Source: a virus. Taken from it: DNA of 28,617 nucleotides. The notes under the pieces were generated by a model. It made no database searches. It was not told the origin of the DNA and was given only the letters and a program-made list of their open reading frames with translations. Of the stretch, positions 14,609-21,241 are shown one piece after another. The translations under genes and the position numbers were made by a program. Where the stretch lies: positions 1-28,617 of IMG/VR virus record IMGVR_UViG_3300009169_000075, one strand, 5' to 3'. The stretch's first letter is position 1, and every line of letters begins with the position of its first letter.

Positions 14609-14638
14609 ACCATAGGGTATAACTACGACAAATAGCAA
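14609..14638 (-). promoter_or_regulatory. Promoter of whiB-like gene, leaderless
   Basis: Read on the minus strand, TTGCTA (14638-14633) lies 18 bases before TATGGT (14614-14609), and ATG follows after six bases. No ribosome site precedes the ATG. On the + strand the same stretch holds TATAACT (14618-14624), so the region may carry divergent promoters for whiB and the exonuclease operon. Confidence 0.55.
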
Positions 14639-14639
14639 A

Positions 14640-14664
14640 GCCACGCCGAGAGAGTTAGCGTGGC
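14640..14664 (+). promoter_or_regulatory. Perfect 7-bp hairpin in whiB/exonuclease intergenic region
   Basis: GCCACGC (14640-14646) pairs perfectly with GCGTGGC (14658-14664) around an 11-base loop. On the + strand it would lie in the 5' leader of the exonuclease gene; no T-run follows there. It could be a protein-binding inverted repeat or leader structure. Confidence 0.4.
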
Positions 14665-14692
14665 CTTGCGACAAGGAAAAGAGAGGGAAACC

Positions 14693-15583
14693 TTGCCAGT
14701 AAATAAATTACCAGCAGAAACAAATGAGTTACTTGAAGCTGTCCTACTAGGCGACTTTGAAAACGGCAGTCAAGAGTGGCATGACCTACGAGATGAGCCA
14801 GGCGCTATTGGTGGCTCAGACATTGCCCCAATCGCAGGATTGTCACAATGGGAATCTGCCATTACTAAGTGGGCAAAAAAGACGAAGCAGATACCTGACG
14901 AGCTGACACCAAATATGTCAATGCGACTCGGTACAAAGCTTGAAGCACCTATCCTAGAAATCTTCACAGAAGAACACCCAGAGCTAACTGTTTACGAAAC
15001 AGGAACTTGGGCAAACAAAGAAAATCCTTGGGCTAGGTCAAATCCTGACGGCTTGTATCAGACAGAAGATGGTAGCTGGGGCATTGTCGAAGTCAAGTTC
15101 TCACGCGACTACTGGACAGCACCACCACAGGCTTATCGCGCACAGGTGCTTTGGTACATGAAAGTATTTGGAATTAGACAAGCAAAGCTAGTTGCGCTTG
15201 CAGGGTCAAGCTACCAAGAGTATGACATCGAGTGGGATGAGTTTGAGGCTCAGATTCTTTGGGATGCCGCAATTCGGTTCAGAGAAGCTTGCCTAGAAAT
15301 GAAAATGCCTTACTGGGATGGAAGTAACTCCACACTTGAAACCATAAGGGCATTGTCGCCTGGCATCACAGACTCTGAAGTTGACCTTGATGAGCTAGGT
15401 ATGCACTACATAAACTCGGTCACAGAATTTGAGAAGGCTAACGTCAAAATGACAGAGCTAAAGGCTAGAGTTATACAAGCAATGGATGGCGCTAAGCGGG
15501 GACTAATCTTTGGTGAGCATTGGCTCAGTCTTCGGTCAAGACTCGGTGGAGCGCCTTACCTACACCAAGAGAAGGGAAAATAA
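14693..15583 (+). CDS. YqaJ/lambda-exonuclease-like recombination nuclease
   Basis: A 296-residue RecB-type nuclease that would resect double-strand ends to feed the annealing protein in the next gene. Visible motifs are GSQEWHDLRDEPGAIGGSDI (25-44), RLGTKLEAPI (78-87, with E84), SNPDGL (116-121, D119) and the catalytic GIVEVKF (130-136, E133 and K135). This is the D-ExK arrangement of the YqaJ family. TTG 14693 is chosen over GTG 14660 because the purine-rich GAGAGGGAAA lies just before it and residues encoded earlier are not conserved-looking. The stop is immediately followed by the annealing protein's ATG, giving a two-gene recombination pair. Confidence 0.88.
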   Translation: MPVNKLPAETNELLEAVLLGDFENGSQEWHDLRDEPGAIGGSDIAPIAGLSQWESAITKWAKKTKQIPDELTPNMSMRLGTKLEAPILEIFTEEHPELTVYETGTWANKENPWARSNPDGLYQTEDGSWGIVEVKFSRDYWTAPPQAYRAQVLWYMKVFGIRQAKLVALAGSSYQEYDIEWDEFEAQILWDAAIRFREACLEMKMPYWDGSNSTLETIRALSPGITDSEVDLDELGMHYINSVTEFEKANVKMTELKARVIQAMDGAKRGLIFGEHWLSLRSRLGGAPYLHQEKGK

Positions 15584-16111
15584 ATGGCACACTTTAACCT
15601 CAATGAATATCAAACTGTTCAAGAACGCATAGATTTGTTCTGGAAAAAGTTTCCATCAGGTCGCTTCAAGCTAGACATAGTTAGTCAAACAGATAACCAA
15701 GTAATCATCAAAGCTTCGGTTTGGACAGACAAGAACGACAAGCACCCAACAACAGTTGACTTTGCTGAGGAACGAATTGGCACATCACCTGTAAATAAAA
15801 TTAGCCATGTCGAGAACTGTGCCACAAGTGCTTTAGGTAGAGCCATAAGCGCATTAGGCGGCGAGTTTAGCCCAAAAGGTAAACGACCAAGCCGAGAGGA
15901 GATGCAAAAAGTAGCTAGAGGCAACACGCCGAAGCCAACACTTAAAGACTGGTCGGCGATGGCAGATGCACTTGGTGATGACATTGAGGGTTTACGATTG
16001 TTATACAGCGAAGCCAAAACTGGTGGAGCTACAACAGCAACACTCGACAAGATAAAGGCAATCGCTAATGGACTCGCAAGCAAGAAGGATTCTGATTCAG
16101 TCAATCCTTGA
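15584..16111 (+). CDS. Single-strand annealing protein, ERF/Rad52-like
   Basis: A 175-residue protein. The decisive block is NKISHVENCATSALGRAISALG (about 71-92), the E-N-x-x-T-S-A-x-G-R-A motif of ERF/Rad52-type annealing proteins, following a beta region (GRFKLDIVSQTDNQVIIKAS, TTVDFAEERIG). The C-terminal part (SREEMQKVARG ... TLKDWSAMADALGDDIEGL) is helical. It would coat and anneal single strands made by the exonuclease encoded directly upstream, supporting recombination-dependent replication. ATG 15584 follows the previous stop with no gap. The family call is by motif; assignment among ERF, Sak or Sak4-type groups needs a profile search. Confidence 0.8.
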   Translation: MAHFNLNEYQTVQERIDLFWKKFPSGRFKLDIVSQTDNQVIIKASVWTDKNDKHPTTVDFAEERIGTSPVNKISHVENCATSALGRAISALGGEFSPKGKRPSREEMQKVARGNTPKPTLKDWSAMADALGDDIEGLRLLYSEAKTGGATTATLDKIKAIANGLASKKDSDSVNP

Positions 16112-16283
16112 ATTACAAGAGTGCCTACAAGAACAATACAAAGAGGGTCATCTAACGAAAGTTAGTAACCTATGGGAGTTACAAAGAGATAGAGCAGAGA
16201 GGCTCAAGTATGGAAATTATTACACCAGGCCACATAGTCGAGGAATTACAAAGGCTGACAAGGGAGATGGACAAGGGAGCTAA
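16068..16283 (+). CDS. Small helical protein (uncertain gene)
   Basis: A 71-codon frame that bridges the 98-base gap between the annealing protein and the next gene, overlapping both (44 and 74 bases). The middle, ILELQECLQEQYKEGHLTKV then SNLWELQRDRAERLKYGNYY, is amphipathic helix and reads like real protein; the last part (PRRHSRG-type, KADKGDGQGS) falls in overlap with the next gene and is less convincing. There is no good ribosome site for ATG 16068. The gap has no other open frame. It may be a genuine small gene with a later non-ATG start, or chance. No function is proposed. Confidence 0.35.
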   Translation: MDSQARRILIQSILELQECLQEQYKEGHLTKVSNLWELQRDRAERLKYGNYYTRPHSRGITKADKGDGQGS

Positions 16284-16548
16284 CGCTCTTTACGACTCAG
16301 AGTGCAAGCTGGCTGATGCCGAAGCTGCCTATGACCGAGCTGTCTCACTGGCCTTTATCAATAACTCAGGAACTGTTGCCGACAGGCAAGCTGTGGCTAA
16401 GTTGCAGTCAGTAGATGAAAAGCTAAAGGCTGACCTAGCTAGGGCTGAATACAACAGGGTAAAGACCAAGATGAGGGCTTTATCTGACCAGGCGACCATG
16501 ATGGCTGTAATTAGCAAGAATGTCGAATTACAGTGGAGAAACGCCTAG
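16210..16548 (+). CDS. Small coiled-coil protein in recombination operon
   Basis: A 112-residue, almost wholly helical protein: HIVEELQRLTREMDKGANAL, then YDSECKLADAEAAYDRAVSL, ADLARAEYNRVKTKMRALSD and MMAVISKNVELQWRNA. GAGAGG lies nine bases before ATG 16210. Proteins of this size and helical pattern sit between the annealing protein and HNH-like genes in other actinophages, but their function is not known to me. A scaffold or DNA-binding partner for recombination proteins is possible. No Cys/His cluster or enzymatic motif is seen. Confidence 0.62.
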   Translation: MEIITPGHIVEELQRLTREMDKGANALYDSECKLADAEAAYDRAVSLAFINNSGTVADRQAVAKLQSVDEKLKADLARAEYNRVKTKMRALSDQATMMAVISKNVELQWRNA

Positions 16549-16564
16549 CTGGTAGCCTTATCGG

Positions 16565-16777
16565 GTGATAGCCGAATCCTGCTCCTGTGGGGCAAAAATA
16601 AAGACTGATGACGCTCAGGCAATCAAGCTTGTGCGCGAGTGGCGGCGTAAGCACATTTGTACCGACAACACCGACATAACCGACACGCCCACATCAGGAT
16701 TAGCCGACACACAAATAGCAATCGGTTTCCAACCTGCCGAAATGCCAGCTAAAGAATACGACCCCTGGGATGACTAA
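16565..16777 (+). CDS. Small zinc-finger-like protein
   Basis: A 70-residue protein from GTG 16565. The N-terminal half has C6 and C8 (ESCSCGAKI), then EWRRKHIC with His and Cys about 22 residues on, a plausible single zinc site. The second half is a Thr/Asp-rich tail (TDNTDITDTPTSGLADTQ) encoded by tandem ACCGACA repeats, ending AKEYDPWDD. The stop overlaps the next start. The repeat that encodes the tail reappears in the non-coding region near 24.0 kb. Function unknown; a DNA-associated accessory protein is a guess based on its operon. Confidence 0.55.
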   Translation: MIAESCSCGAKIKTDDAQAIKLVREWRRKHICTDNTDITDTPTSGLADTQIAIGFQPAEMPAKEYDPWDD

Positions 16778-17111
16778 AAAAGAGTTTGATAAATACTTAG
16801 CTCGTGACAGAGGTTGCTGGCACTGTGGTTCGACAAGTGACGACTTGATACCTCACCACAGACTCAATCGTGGCATGGGTAGCAAAAACAAAGTTGCTAG
16901 TCAGCCAAGCAACATAGTCGTTTTTTGCAGCCAAGCTAATCTATTACTTGAGAGTAGTGCTGAGTTTGCCGAGCTAGGTCGTAAGTATGGCTGGAAGCTT
17001 AGAAGCCACGAAACGCCGACAGAAGTTCCAATCTTCGGTCATGGTGGCTGGTGGCTACTAAATGACGACTTTACAAAAGATTTGTTAGAAAACGAACCAG
17101 AATACTTTTAA
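16770..17111 (+). CDS. HNH-like zinc protein
   Basis: A 113-residue protein with RGCWHCGSTSDDLIPHHRLN (about 14-33), then RGMGSKN and NIVVFCSQANLLLESSAEFA. The C-x-x-C followed by H-H-R-x-N-R-G-M-G and a later conserved N/C block is the arrangement of a family of HNH-like proteins found in replication regions of actinophages. The catalytic Asn/His set is not clear enough to assert nuclease activity. The C-terminus (GWKLRSHETPTEVPIFGHGG, WWLLNDDFTKD) is not part of the HNH core. It ends 146 bases before the initiator gene, with a possible structured leader between. Confidence 0.6.
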   Translation: MTKKEFDKYLARDRGCWHCGSTSDDLIPHHRLNRGMGSKNKVASQPSNIVVFCSQANLLLESSAEFAELGRKYGWKLRSHETPTEVPIFGHGGWWLLNDDFTKDLLENEPEYF

Positions 17112-17114
17112 GAG

Positions 17115-17210
17115 TGCTATGGTAAGTCCATAACTGAATAAAAAGATGCCCCCTAGAAGGCTAACTCCTAGAGGGCGTTGATAACCAACAATCGAGCTGT
17201 TGGCATCGCT
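17115..17210 (+). promoter_or_regulatory. Extended -10 and structured leader before the initiator gene
   Basis: TGC-TATGGT (17115-17123) matches the recurring extended -10. Downstream are hairpin 1 (17148-17156 with 17168-17176, eight of nine pairs) and hairpin 2 (CCAACA 17185-17190 with TGTTGG 17198-17203). GATGCC (17145-17150) can also pair with GGCATC (17202-17207), which would compete with both hairpins. Neither hairpin is followed by a T-run. A second -10-like box, TATAGT, lies at 17217. This could be a regulatory leader or a terminator of non-canonical type. Confidence 0.4.
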
Positions 17211-17256
17211 ACTAAGTATAGTGTGCCAACCCAAAATGGAAGGCACATTTAGTATT

Positions 17257-17928
17257 ATGAGTGGCGTTTACAAGATTTATCGGCATGATTCACAGCCGTT
17301 CGCGCAAGTTCCCAACAGCGCCATCAGAGACCCTGAAATAAGCCCTAACGCCTTTCGGTTACTCGCTTACCTTATGAGCCACAAAGAGGGCTACGAACTC
17401 ACCTACGGCCAGATAGAGCGCCAGACAACCCTTGGCAGGTACGCCATCAATGAAGCCATAAAGATACTTGCTAACAAAGGTTGGCTAAAGACCGAAAGAA
17501 CCAAAAAAGACAATGGACAATTCGGTCCAACTTCTTTTCACATTCTTGACCCAGATGCGGTTGATTCCAGCGCGGGTGACTCCAGCGCGGGTGATTCCAC
17601 TATGGAACAGCCAACGGACATTAAGAATACTAATTACTTAGAGAATACTAAAGATAAAGAAAAACACTTAAAGGCTTTTGATGAGTTTTGGGAACTTTAT
17701 CCTAAAAAGAAAGCTAAACCAGACGCACTAAAAGCCTGGAACAAAGCAATCAAGCGTAAATCCCCCGATGAGCTACTAAAACTGACTAAGGTTTACTCAG
17801 AAGGGAAACTACCAGACATGACTTACATTCCGTATCCAGCCTCTTGGCTAAACAAAGAACTTTACGAAGATATCGAAGAACCAAAAGAAAAAACATTAGC
17901 TAAGCCGATTTTTGGGAGAATCAAATGA
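17257..17928 (+). CDS. Replication initiator, winged-helix DNA-binding protein
   Basis: A 223-residue protein that probably binds the origin and loads the helicase encoded next. The N-terminal half is a winged helix (GVYKIYRHDSQPFAQVPNSA, EISPNAFRLLAYLMSHKEGY, ELTYGQIERQTTLGRYAINE). The C-terminal half has the loader-type block FDEFWELYPKKKAKPDALKA, with IPYPASWLNKELYED near the end, as in phage replisome organisers. In between is a low-complexity linker with repeated SSAGDS encoded by tandem DNA repeats (17563-17599). ATG 17257 is chosen since the conserved part begins at once and GGAAGG lies upstream; ATG 17236 and TTG 17200 are also in frame. The stop overlaps the helicase start. Confidence 0.78.
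   Translation: MSGVYKIYRHDSQPFAQVPNSAIRDPEISPNAFRLLAYLMSHKEGYELTYGQIERQTTLGRYAINEAIKILANKGWLKTERTKKDNGQFGPTSFHILDPDAVDSSAGDSSAGDSTMEQPTDIKNTNYLENTKDKEKHLKAFDEFWELYPKKKAKPDALKAWNKAIKRKSPDELLKLTKVYSEGKLPDMTYIPYPASWLNKELYEDIEEPKEKTLAKPIFGRIK
17563..17665 (+). repeat. Candidate replication origin inside the initiator gene
   Basis: Two copies and a partial third of a 15-base unit (GATTCCAGCGCGGGT at 17563, GACTCCAGCGCGGGT at 17578, GATTCC at 17593) are followed by an inverted repeat TTCCA-CTA-TGGAA (17596-17608). Then comes an AT-rich stretch (about 17619-17665) holding AGAATACTA twice. Iterons plus an adjacent AT-rich tract within the initiator gene is the arrangement of lambda ori in gene O. 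Confidence 0.5.
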
Positions 17929-19157
17929 CTCAGTTTGAGCAATCGGTAATCGGTGCAATCCTGCTGACTAACGGCAAGGCGCTAGAGAACCTAACGCTGA
18001 CACCAGCAGACTTTGATGACCTGCAAAACGAGCGCATCTACAAAACCATTCTGGAGATGAGGTCTAACCGCCAGCCGATAGATGTAATGACAGTCGGTGC
18101 AGCACTGCCAAAGCTATCGAGCTATCTGCACGATGTAGTCACAGCCACACCAACAGCAGCTTCGGTTAGCTTTTACGCAAACAAGGTAATCGAAGAAGCG
18201 ACACGCCGAAGGCTTGCTCAGGCTGGAACAATGATTCACAGCAAGGCTCAGCACGAGGACTTGGCTTCGGTCTTTGACTCAGCTAAAAAAGAGATTGACA
18301 ACCTAATTGACAGAAACTCAGCAGTCAAGCCAACCTATGTTGCTGACGAGATGTTGCCATACATGGATGAGTTAGACAAGCCTAAGACCTATCCAGAAAG
18401 CCCTTGGCCATCGCTAAACGAAATCATCGCTGGCTTTAGACCAGGTGCGCTTTACATTGTCGGAGCAAGACCTGGTGTTGGTAAGACTATTGTTGGTTTG
18501 CAGATTGCTTGGGAACTATCTAAGACTGGCCCTGTATCTTTCCACAGCCTTGAGATGGGTCGTAACGAGCTTTACAACAGAATCATTGCTAGCGAGGCTG
18601 AGGTCTACATCGGCAACATTGAGAAGGGAACGCTTAAGGAACATGACTGGCTAAAGATTGCTAAAGTCCGAACAAAGATTCAGTCGCACCAGCTAGCGAT
18701 ACACGACAAGTCTGGACAAAACCTTTTACAGATTCGTGCGCTCGCAAACAGCGTGAAAGGAACAGGCGACCTAAAGGCTATTGTTGTTGACTACCTTGGA
18801 TTGATTCAGGACACCGAGCGAGGTCGCAAGAGATACGAAATGATTACAGACATCAGCATCGGTCTAAAAAACTTAGCAAGAGACCTAAATGTCCCTGTCA
18901 TCGCATTGGCCCAGCTAAACCGAGGACCAGAGCAACGCAAAGACTCCGAGCCTGACATGGCTGACCTTAGAGACTCAGGTGGAATCGAGCAGGATGCAGA
19001 CGCTGTTATCTTGCTTCACAGAGTCTCGATTGCCGAAGACCAGTTCGATTGGCAAAAGAGCTGGATGGTGATGAAGGTCGCGAAGAACAGGCATGGCGCA
19101 CTCGGTCAAGTAGGACTAAAGTTTGAGGGCCACCTGTCCAGAGTTGTAGAGGGCTAA
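17925..19157 (+). CDS. dnaB: Replicative DNA helicase, DnaB-type
   Basis: A 410-residue helicase that would unwind DNA at the phage fork. The N-terminal domain starts TQFEQSVIGAILLTNGKALE and has the DnaB pattern FDDLQNERIYKTILEMRSN. The RecA-like core carries Walker A GARPGVGKT (180-188), the SLEMG motif (208-212), Walker B IVVDYLGL (286-293), PVIALAQLNR (324-333) and DLRDSGGIEQDAD (348-360), the H4-type DNA-binding loop. It is slightly shorter than bacterial DnaB. The start overlaps the initiator stop (ATGA), so loader and helicase are translationally coupled. No primase domain or primase gene is visible in the window, so host DnaG is presumably recruited. Confidence 0.95.
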   Translation: MTQFEQSVIGAILLTNGKALENLTLTPADFDDLQNERIYKTILEMRSNRQPIDVMTVGAALPKLSSYLHDVVTATPTAASVSFYANKVIEEATRRRLAQAGTMIHSKAQHEDLASVFDSAKKEIDNLIDRNSAVKPTYVADEMLPYMDELDKPKTYPESPWPSLNEIIAGFRPGALYIVGARPGVGKTIVGLQIAWELSKTGPVSFHSLEMGRNELYNRIIASEAEVYIGNIEKGTLKEHDWLKIAKVRTKIQSHQLAIHDKSGQNLLQIRALANSVKGTGDLKAIVVDYLGLIQDTERGRKRYEMITDISIGLKNLARDLNVPVIALAQLNRGPEQRKDSEPDMADLRDSGGIEQDADAVILLHRVSIAEDQFDWQKSWMVMKVAKNRHGALGQVGLKFEGHLSRVVEG

Positions 19158-19166
19158 GATTATGGA

Positions 19167-19442
19167 GTGGATGACAATGTTGCTTTGTGCTGTCGGTGTG
19201 GCACGACATGGAAGGTCAATACGCAAAAACGCAAGCGTAAAGACCTCAAGTGTCAGTCCTGCCGTATGCACCGAGCCTTGGTCATCAAGTACGGCTCTGA
19301 GAAGTGCATCCCTTGGCAGGGCGAGTTTGACAAGGAAACACTTACCATCCCGCTATTTGACGGCAAGCCAGTCTTGCCAGGCATTAGGTCTTGTGGCCAC
19401 CTTGACTGCACCAATCCCAACCATGTCATAGGCAACCACTAG
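19167..19442 (+). CDS. Small zinc protein, HNH_3-like ending
   Basis: A 91-residue protein from GTG 19167, nine bases after the helicase stop. It carries CCRCGTTWKV, then KDLKCQSCRMHRALVIKYGS: a C-x-x-C pair of zinc ligands on each side of a basic stretch. The end (CIPWQGEFDKETLTIPLFDG, IRSCGHLDCTNPNHVIGNH) has the C-G-H-x-D-C-x-N-P-x-H pattern of His-Me/HNH_3 nucleases. Similar small proteins follow the helicase gene in other actinophages. Activity is not certain; it may be only DNA-binding. A different ATG frame beginning at 19162 is the wrong frame because it lacks these motifs. Confidence 0.62.
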   Translation: MDDNVALCCRCGTTWKVNTQKRKRKDLKCQSCRMHRALVIKYGSEKCIPWQGEFDKETLTIPLFDGKPVLPGIRSCGHLDCTNPNHVIGNH

Positions 19443-19472
19443 AGTAAAAAAACCAATCGAAAGGAAAAAGAG

Positions 19473-19805
19473 ATGGCAATAATCAAGGTAAAGGGTTCAG
19501 TAACCAGAGTCTTTTATGAAGGCAAAGGTATTGAAGTTACCGAGTCTTACGAAACCAAAACAGGCGACACAATCAACAAGCGATACACAGTTTGGCTAAA
19601 GCAGCCAACCACGCTTGAAGCTGGCGATGTAGTACAGGTCGAGGGTCTCTACTCATCCGAGATTGACAACTGGACAAACAAAGAAGGCGAAGCAAAGCAG
19701 TCCATCAAGGTAAGCATCAATAACCCGTTGGTAGTGCCAGCAGAGCCTCTAAGCATCGTCAAGGGCATCTTTGAGCCAACACACTCGGAGCCAAGTCCGT
19801 TTTGA
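19473..19805 (+). CDS. SSB-like OB-fold protein
   Basis: A 110-residue protein with an OB-fold strand pattern: MAIIKVKGSVTRVFYEGKGI, EVTESYETKTGDTINKRYTV, LEAGDVVQVEGLYSSEIDNW and QSIKVSINNPLVV. The chain ends EPTHSEPSPF; a terminal Pro-Phe after acidic residues recalls the SSB C-terminal tip that recruits partner proteins, though this one is less acidic. GGAAAAAGAG lies before ATG 19473. Position between helicase and resolvase supports a single-strand DNA-binding role. The similarity is structural by eye, so a profile search against SSB families would decide. Confidence 0.6.
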   Translation: MAIIKVKGSVTRVFYEGKGIEVTESYETKTGDTINKRYTVWLKQPTTLEAGDVVQVEGLYSSEIDNWTNKEGEAKQSIKVSINNPLVVPAEPLSIVKGIFEPTHSEPSPF

Positions 19806-19969
19806 AAAATCTCCGTTGGCTAGTCCCAGCTCTCACCGCTGGCATACTAATAAACCTATCGCTTAATGAAAAGAGCGTTCTTGATGGTTTGGGACTAGCT
19901 TTCGGTATTCTTTATGCCCTGACTGCGATAATAGGAGCATGGGAACTACATGGCAGAGGTAAGCCTTAG
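19802..19969 (+). CDS. Small two-span membrane protein
   Basis: A 55-residue protein beginning at TTG 19802, overlapping the SSB-like stop (TTGA), and ending 20 bases inside the RusA gene. The chain is MKNLRWLVPALTAGILINLS, then LNEKSVLDGLGLAFGILYAL and TAIIGAWELHGRGKP. It has two hydrophobic helices with a short charged link, and basic residues at both ends. Function unknown. A membrane protein in the replication block could anchor replication complexes or exclude other phages, but this is speculation; the frame filling an otherwise empty 145-base gap is the main support. Confidence 0.55.
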   Translation: MKNLRWLVPALTAGILINLSLNEKSVLDGLGLAFGILYALTAIIGAWELHGRGKP

Positions 19970-20348
19970 CGTTACTGGCGACCCTGCTAGCCAAGGCTCT
20001 CACGCCATCATGTATGGCCGAATCGTGCAAGTAAACAGCACCAAACACAAGAAGTGGCGTAAAGCCATAGTCCAAGAAGCAATGGCCACATTACCTAGCG
20101 ACTGGGTTCCAATAGATGAACCATGTGAGCTTATAGTCAACTTCTACATGCCAAAGCCCAAGTCGGTAACTCGGTTACTACCAAGCGTGTCTCCAGACCT
20201 AGACAAGCTGATACGAGCCGTAGGCGACTCACTGACAGACTCAGGCATTGTTGTTGACGATAGCCGCATAGTTCGCATCTCAGCTCGCAAGCTTTACGCA
20301 CAAGGTATTGAGCCAGGTGCAAGCATCGTTGTCAAAACACTCGATTAG
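19950..20348 (+). CDS. rusA: RusA-like Holliday junction resolvase
   Basis: A 132-residue endonuclease that would resolve branched DNA before packaging. It has the RusA start VTGDPASQGS (8-17), the basic KHKKWRKAI segment, and the acidic catalytic block SPDLDKLIRAVGDSLTDSGI, continuing VVDDSRIV (81-108), with D83, D85, D103 and D104 as metal-ligand candidates. Length matches the family. GGAG with a following GGGAAC lies 5-12 bases before ATG 19950. It is the last gene of the recombination and replication operon; a strong promoter follows for the next operon. Confidence 0.9.
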   Translation: MAEVSLSVTGDPASQGSHAIMYGRIVQVNSTKHKKWRKAIVQEAMATLPSDWVPIDEPCELIVNFYMPKPKSVTRLLPSVSPDLDKLIRAVGDSLTDSGIVVDDSRIVRISARKLYAQGIEPGASIVVKTLD

Positions 20349-20434
20349 CGCGACACGCCGAAAAAGGCAAAAAAACAAAATTCTTGACTAAAATCCTGAA
20401 AAACTGCTATTCTGTGATTACAGCCGAAAGGTTG
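20349..20434 (+). promoter_or_regulatory. Strong promoter module 1: operator-like 14-mer, -35, extended -10, 5' hairpin
   Basis: CGCGACACGCCGAA (20349-20362) is followed by an A-rich tract, -35 TTGACT (20384-20389), an 18-base spacer and extended -10 TGC-TATTCT (20405-20413). Seven bases later, at the expected start of the RNA, is hairpin CAGCC-GAAA-GGTTG (20421-20434). The same elements with the same spacings occur at 24176-24260. Confidence 0.85.
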
Positions 20435-20453
20435 CTAAAGAAGGGATAAAAGA

Positions 20454-20624
20454 ATGACAGGTATCAAGATAGTGCTTTACTTTTTAGCTCTAACGCTCGT
20501 GCTACTTATTAGCTGGGCGATTCAAGACATCCACCTTGGCTGGGGATACACAGTAGGCATGTTGGGTATTCTTGCAGCTTACTTTGTCGCAGTCAACGCA
20601 ATAGCAAAGAAGACAAACAAATGA
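20454..20624 (+). CDS. Small two-span membrane protein, first gene of promoter-1 operon
   Basis: A 56-residue protein with ATG 20454 and ribosome site GAAGGGA (20440-20446). The chain is MTGIKIVLYFLALTLVLLIS, then WAIQDIHLGWGYTVGMLGIL and AAYFVAVNAIAKKTNK. It has two hydrophobic helices and a basic end, so it should insert in the host membrane with both ends inside. As the first gene behind a strong promoter it is probably made early and in quantity. No family is recognised. It is translationally coupled to the next gene through ATGA. Confidence 0.65.
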   Translation: MTGIKIVLYFLALTLVLLISWAIQDIHLGWGYTVGMLGILAAYFVAVNAIAKKTNK

Positions 20625-20803
20625 CAGAAACAGAACTAGCAGAACAAATTATCGAAGAAGCTCAGCGTTGGACTCAAAAGCAGTTCACACTGACACCAGG
20701 AGTGCCTGGTACAGATTCAACCTCAGAGCATGACGCAAGAGCAAGAATCGAACTAATCGAACACATCAAGCAAACCTATAAAGAAATGAGAGAAATTGCC
20801 TAA
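20621..20803 (+). CDS. Small acidic helical protein
   Basis: A 60-residue protein, coupled to the preceding gene by ATGA and overlapping the next by 8 bases. It reads MTETELAEQIIEEAQRWTQK, QFTLTPGVPGTDSTSEHDAR and ARIELIEHIKQTYKEMREIA: two charged helices joined by a Pro/Gly loop. No Cys, His cluster or enzymatic motif is present. It is not recognised. Coupling and the operon context support a real gene; a host-interaction role is only a guess. Confidence 0.6.
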   Translation: MTETELAEQIIEEAQRWTQKQFTLTPGVPGTDSTSEHDARARIELIEHIKQTYKEMREIA

Positions 20804-21038
20804 CTACAATCCAGAAGTAATCGAGTTCGCAGTAAAGGACTTCCAGCCTCACCAGTACAACTTCAGCGTGGCTAAGTCAGACGGAATCTACATGGGCCGT
20901 ATGTTGATGAAGAACGAGATACTTGCGCTCATCAAAGCTGCATACCCAACACCAACCAAAGCCATCGCAAGAATCATTGAGGTAGTAGAAGACATTGAAA
21001 TCTATGTTGACCCTCAGTACAACGACTCGGTTCGGTAA
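20796..21038 (+). CDS. Hypothetical protein, alpha/beta
   Basis: An 80-residue protein starting at TTG 20796 behind GAGAGAAA. Its start (PNYNPEVIEFAVKDFQPHQY, NFSVAKSDGIYMGRMLMKNE) is mixed; the second half is helical (EILALIKAAYPTPTKAIARI, IEVVEDIEIYVDPQYN). The phrase MLMKNEILALIK resembles a pattern repeated in the neighbour at 21038 (a helix followed by I-E-V-x-x-D-I), so the small genes here may be distant relatives. Function unknown. It overlaps both neighbours, as expected in this tightly packed operon. Confidence 0.6.
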   Translation: MPNYNPEVIEFAVKDFQPHQYNFSVAKSDGIYMGRMLMKNEILALIKAAYPTPTKAIARIIEVVEDIEIYVDPQYNDSVR

Positions 21039-21241
21039 TGGCACTAACCATTTACACAGAGGGCTTTAGGGCTGGACTTAGATACCAGCGAGAGAGCGTG
21101 TTGGACTTTATTAGAGTCCACGCCGAGCAGGGTGTCGAGATAACAGTTCAAGACATTGCTGATGAAATCAACTACCAATACAAAATGGACATGGAAGTAA
21201 AGCTGACAGAGATGAGGGGACAATGGGGCCAAAAGAGCTAG
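21038..21241 (+). CDS. Hypothetical protein, FxxGxRYQRExV type
   Basis: A 67-residue protein joined to the preceding gene by TAATG. It reads MALTIYTEGFRAGLRYQRES, VLDFIRVHAEQGVEITVQDI and ADEINYQYKMDMEVKLTEMR. The pattern G-F-x-x-G-x-x-Y-x-R-E with a following helix is seen in short phage proteins and recurs in this window at 21363 (WYSKGFEEGSAEMKDYLAEQ). It may be one of a small paralogous set. The ADEINYQY segment could be a short recognition helix. No function is assigned. Confidence 0.6.
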   Translation: MALTIYTEGFRAGLRYQRESVLDFIRVHAEQGVEITVQDIADEINYQYKMDMEVKLTEMRGQWGQKS

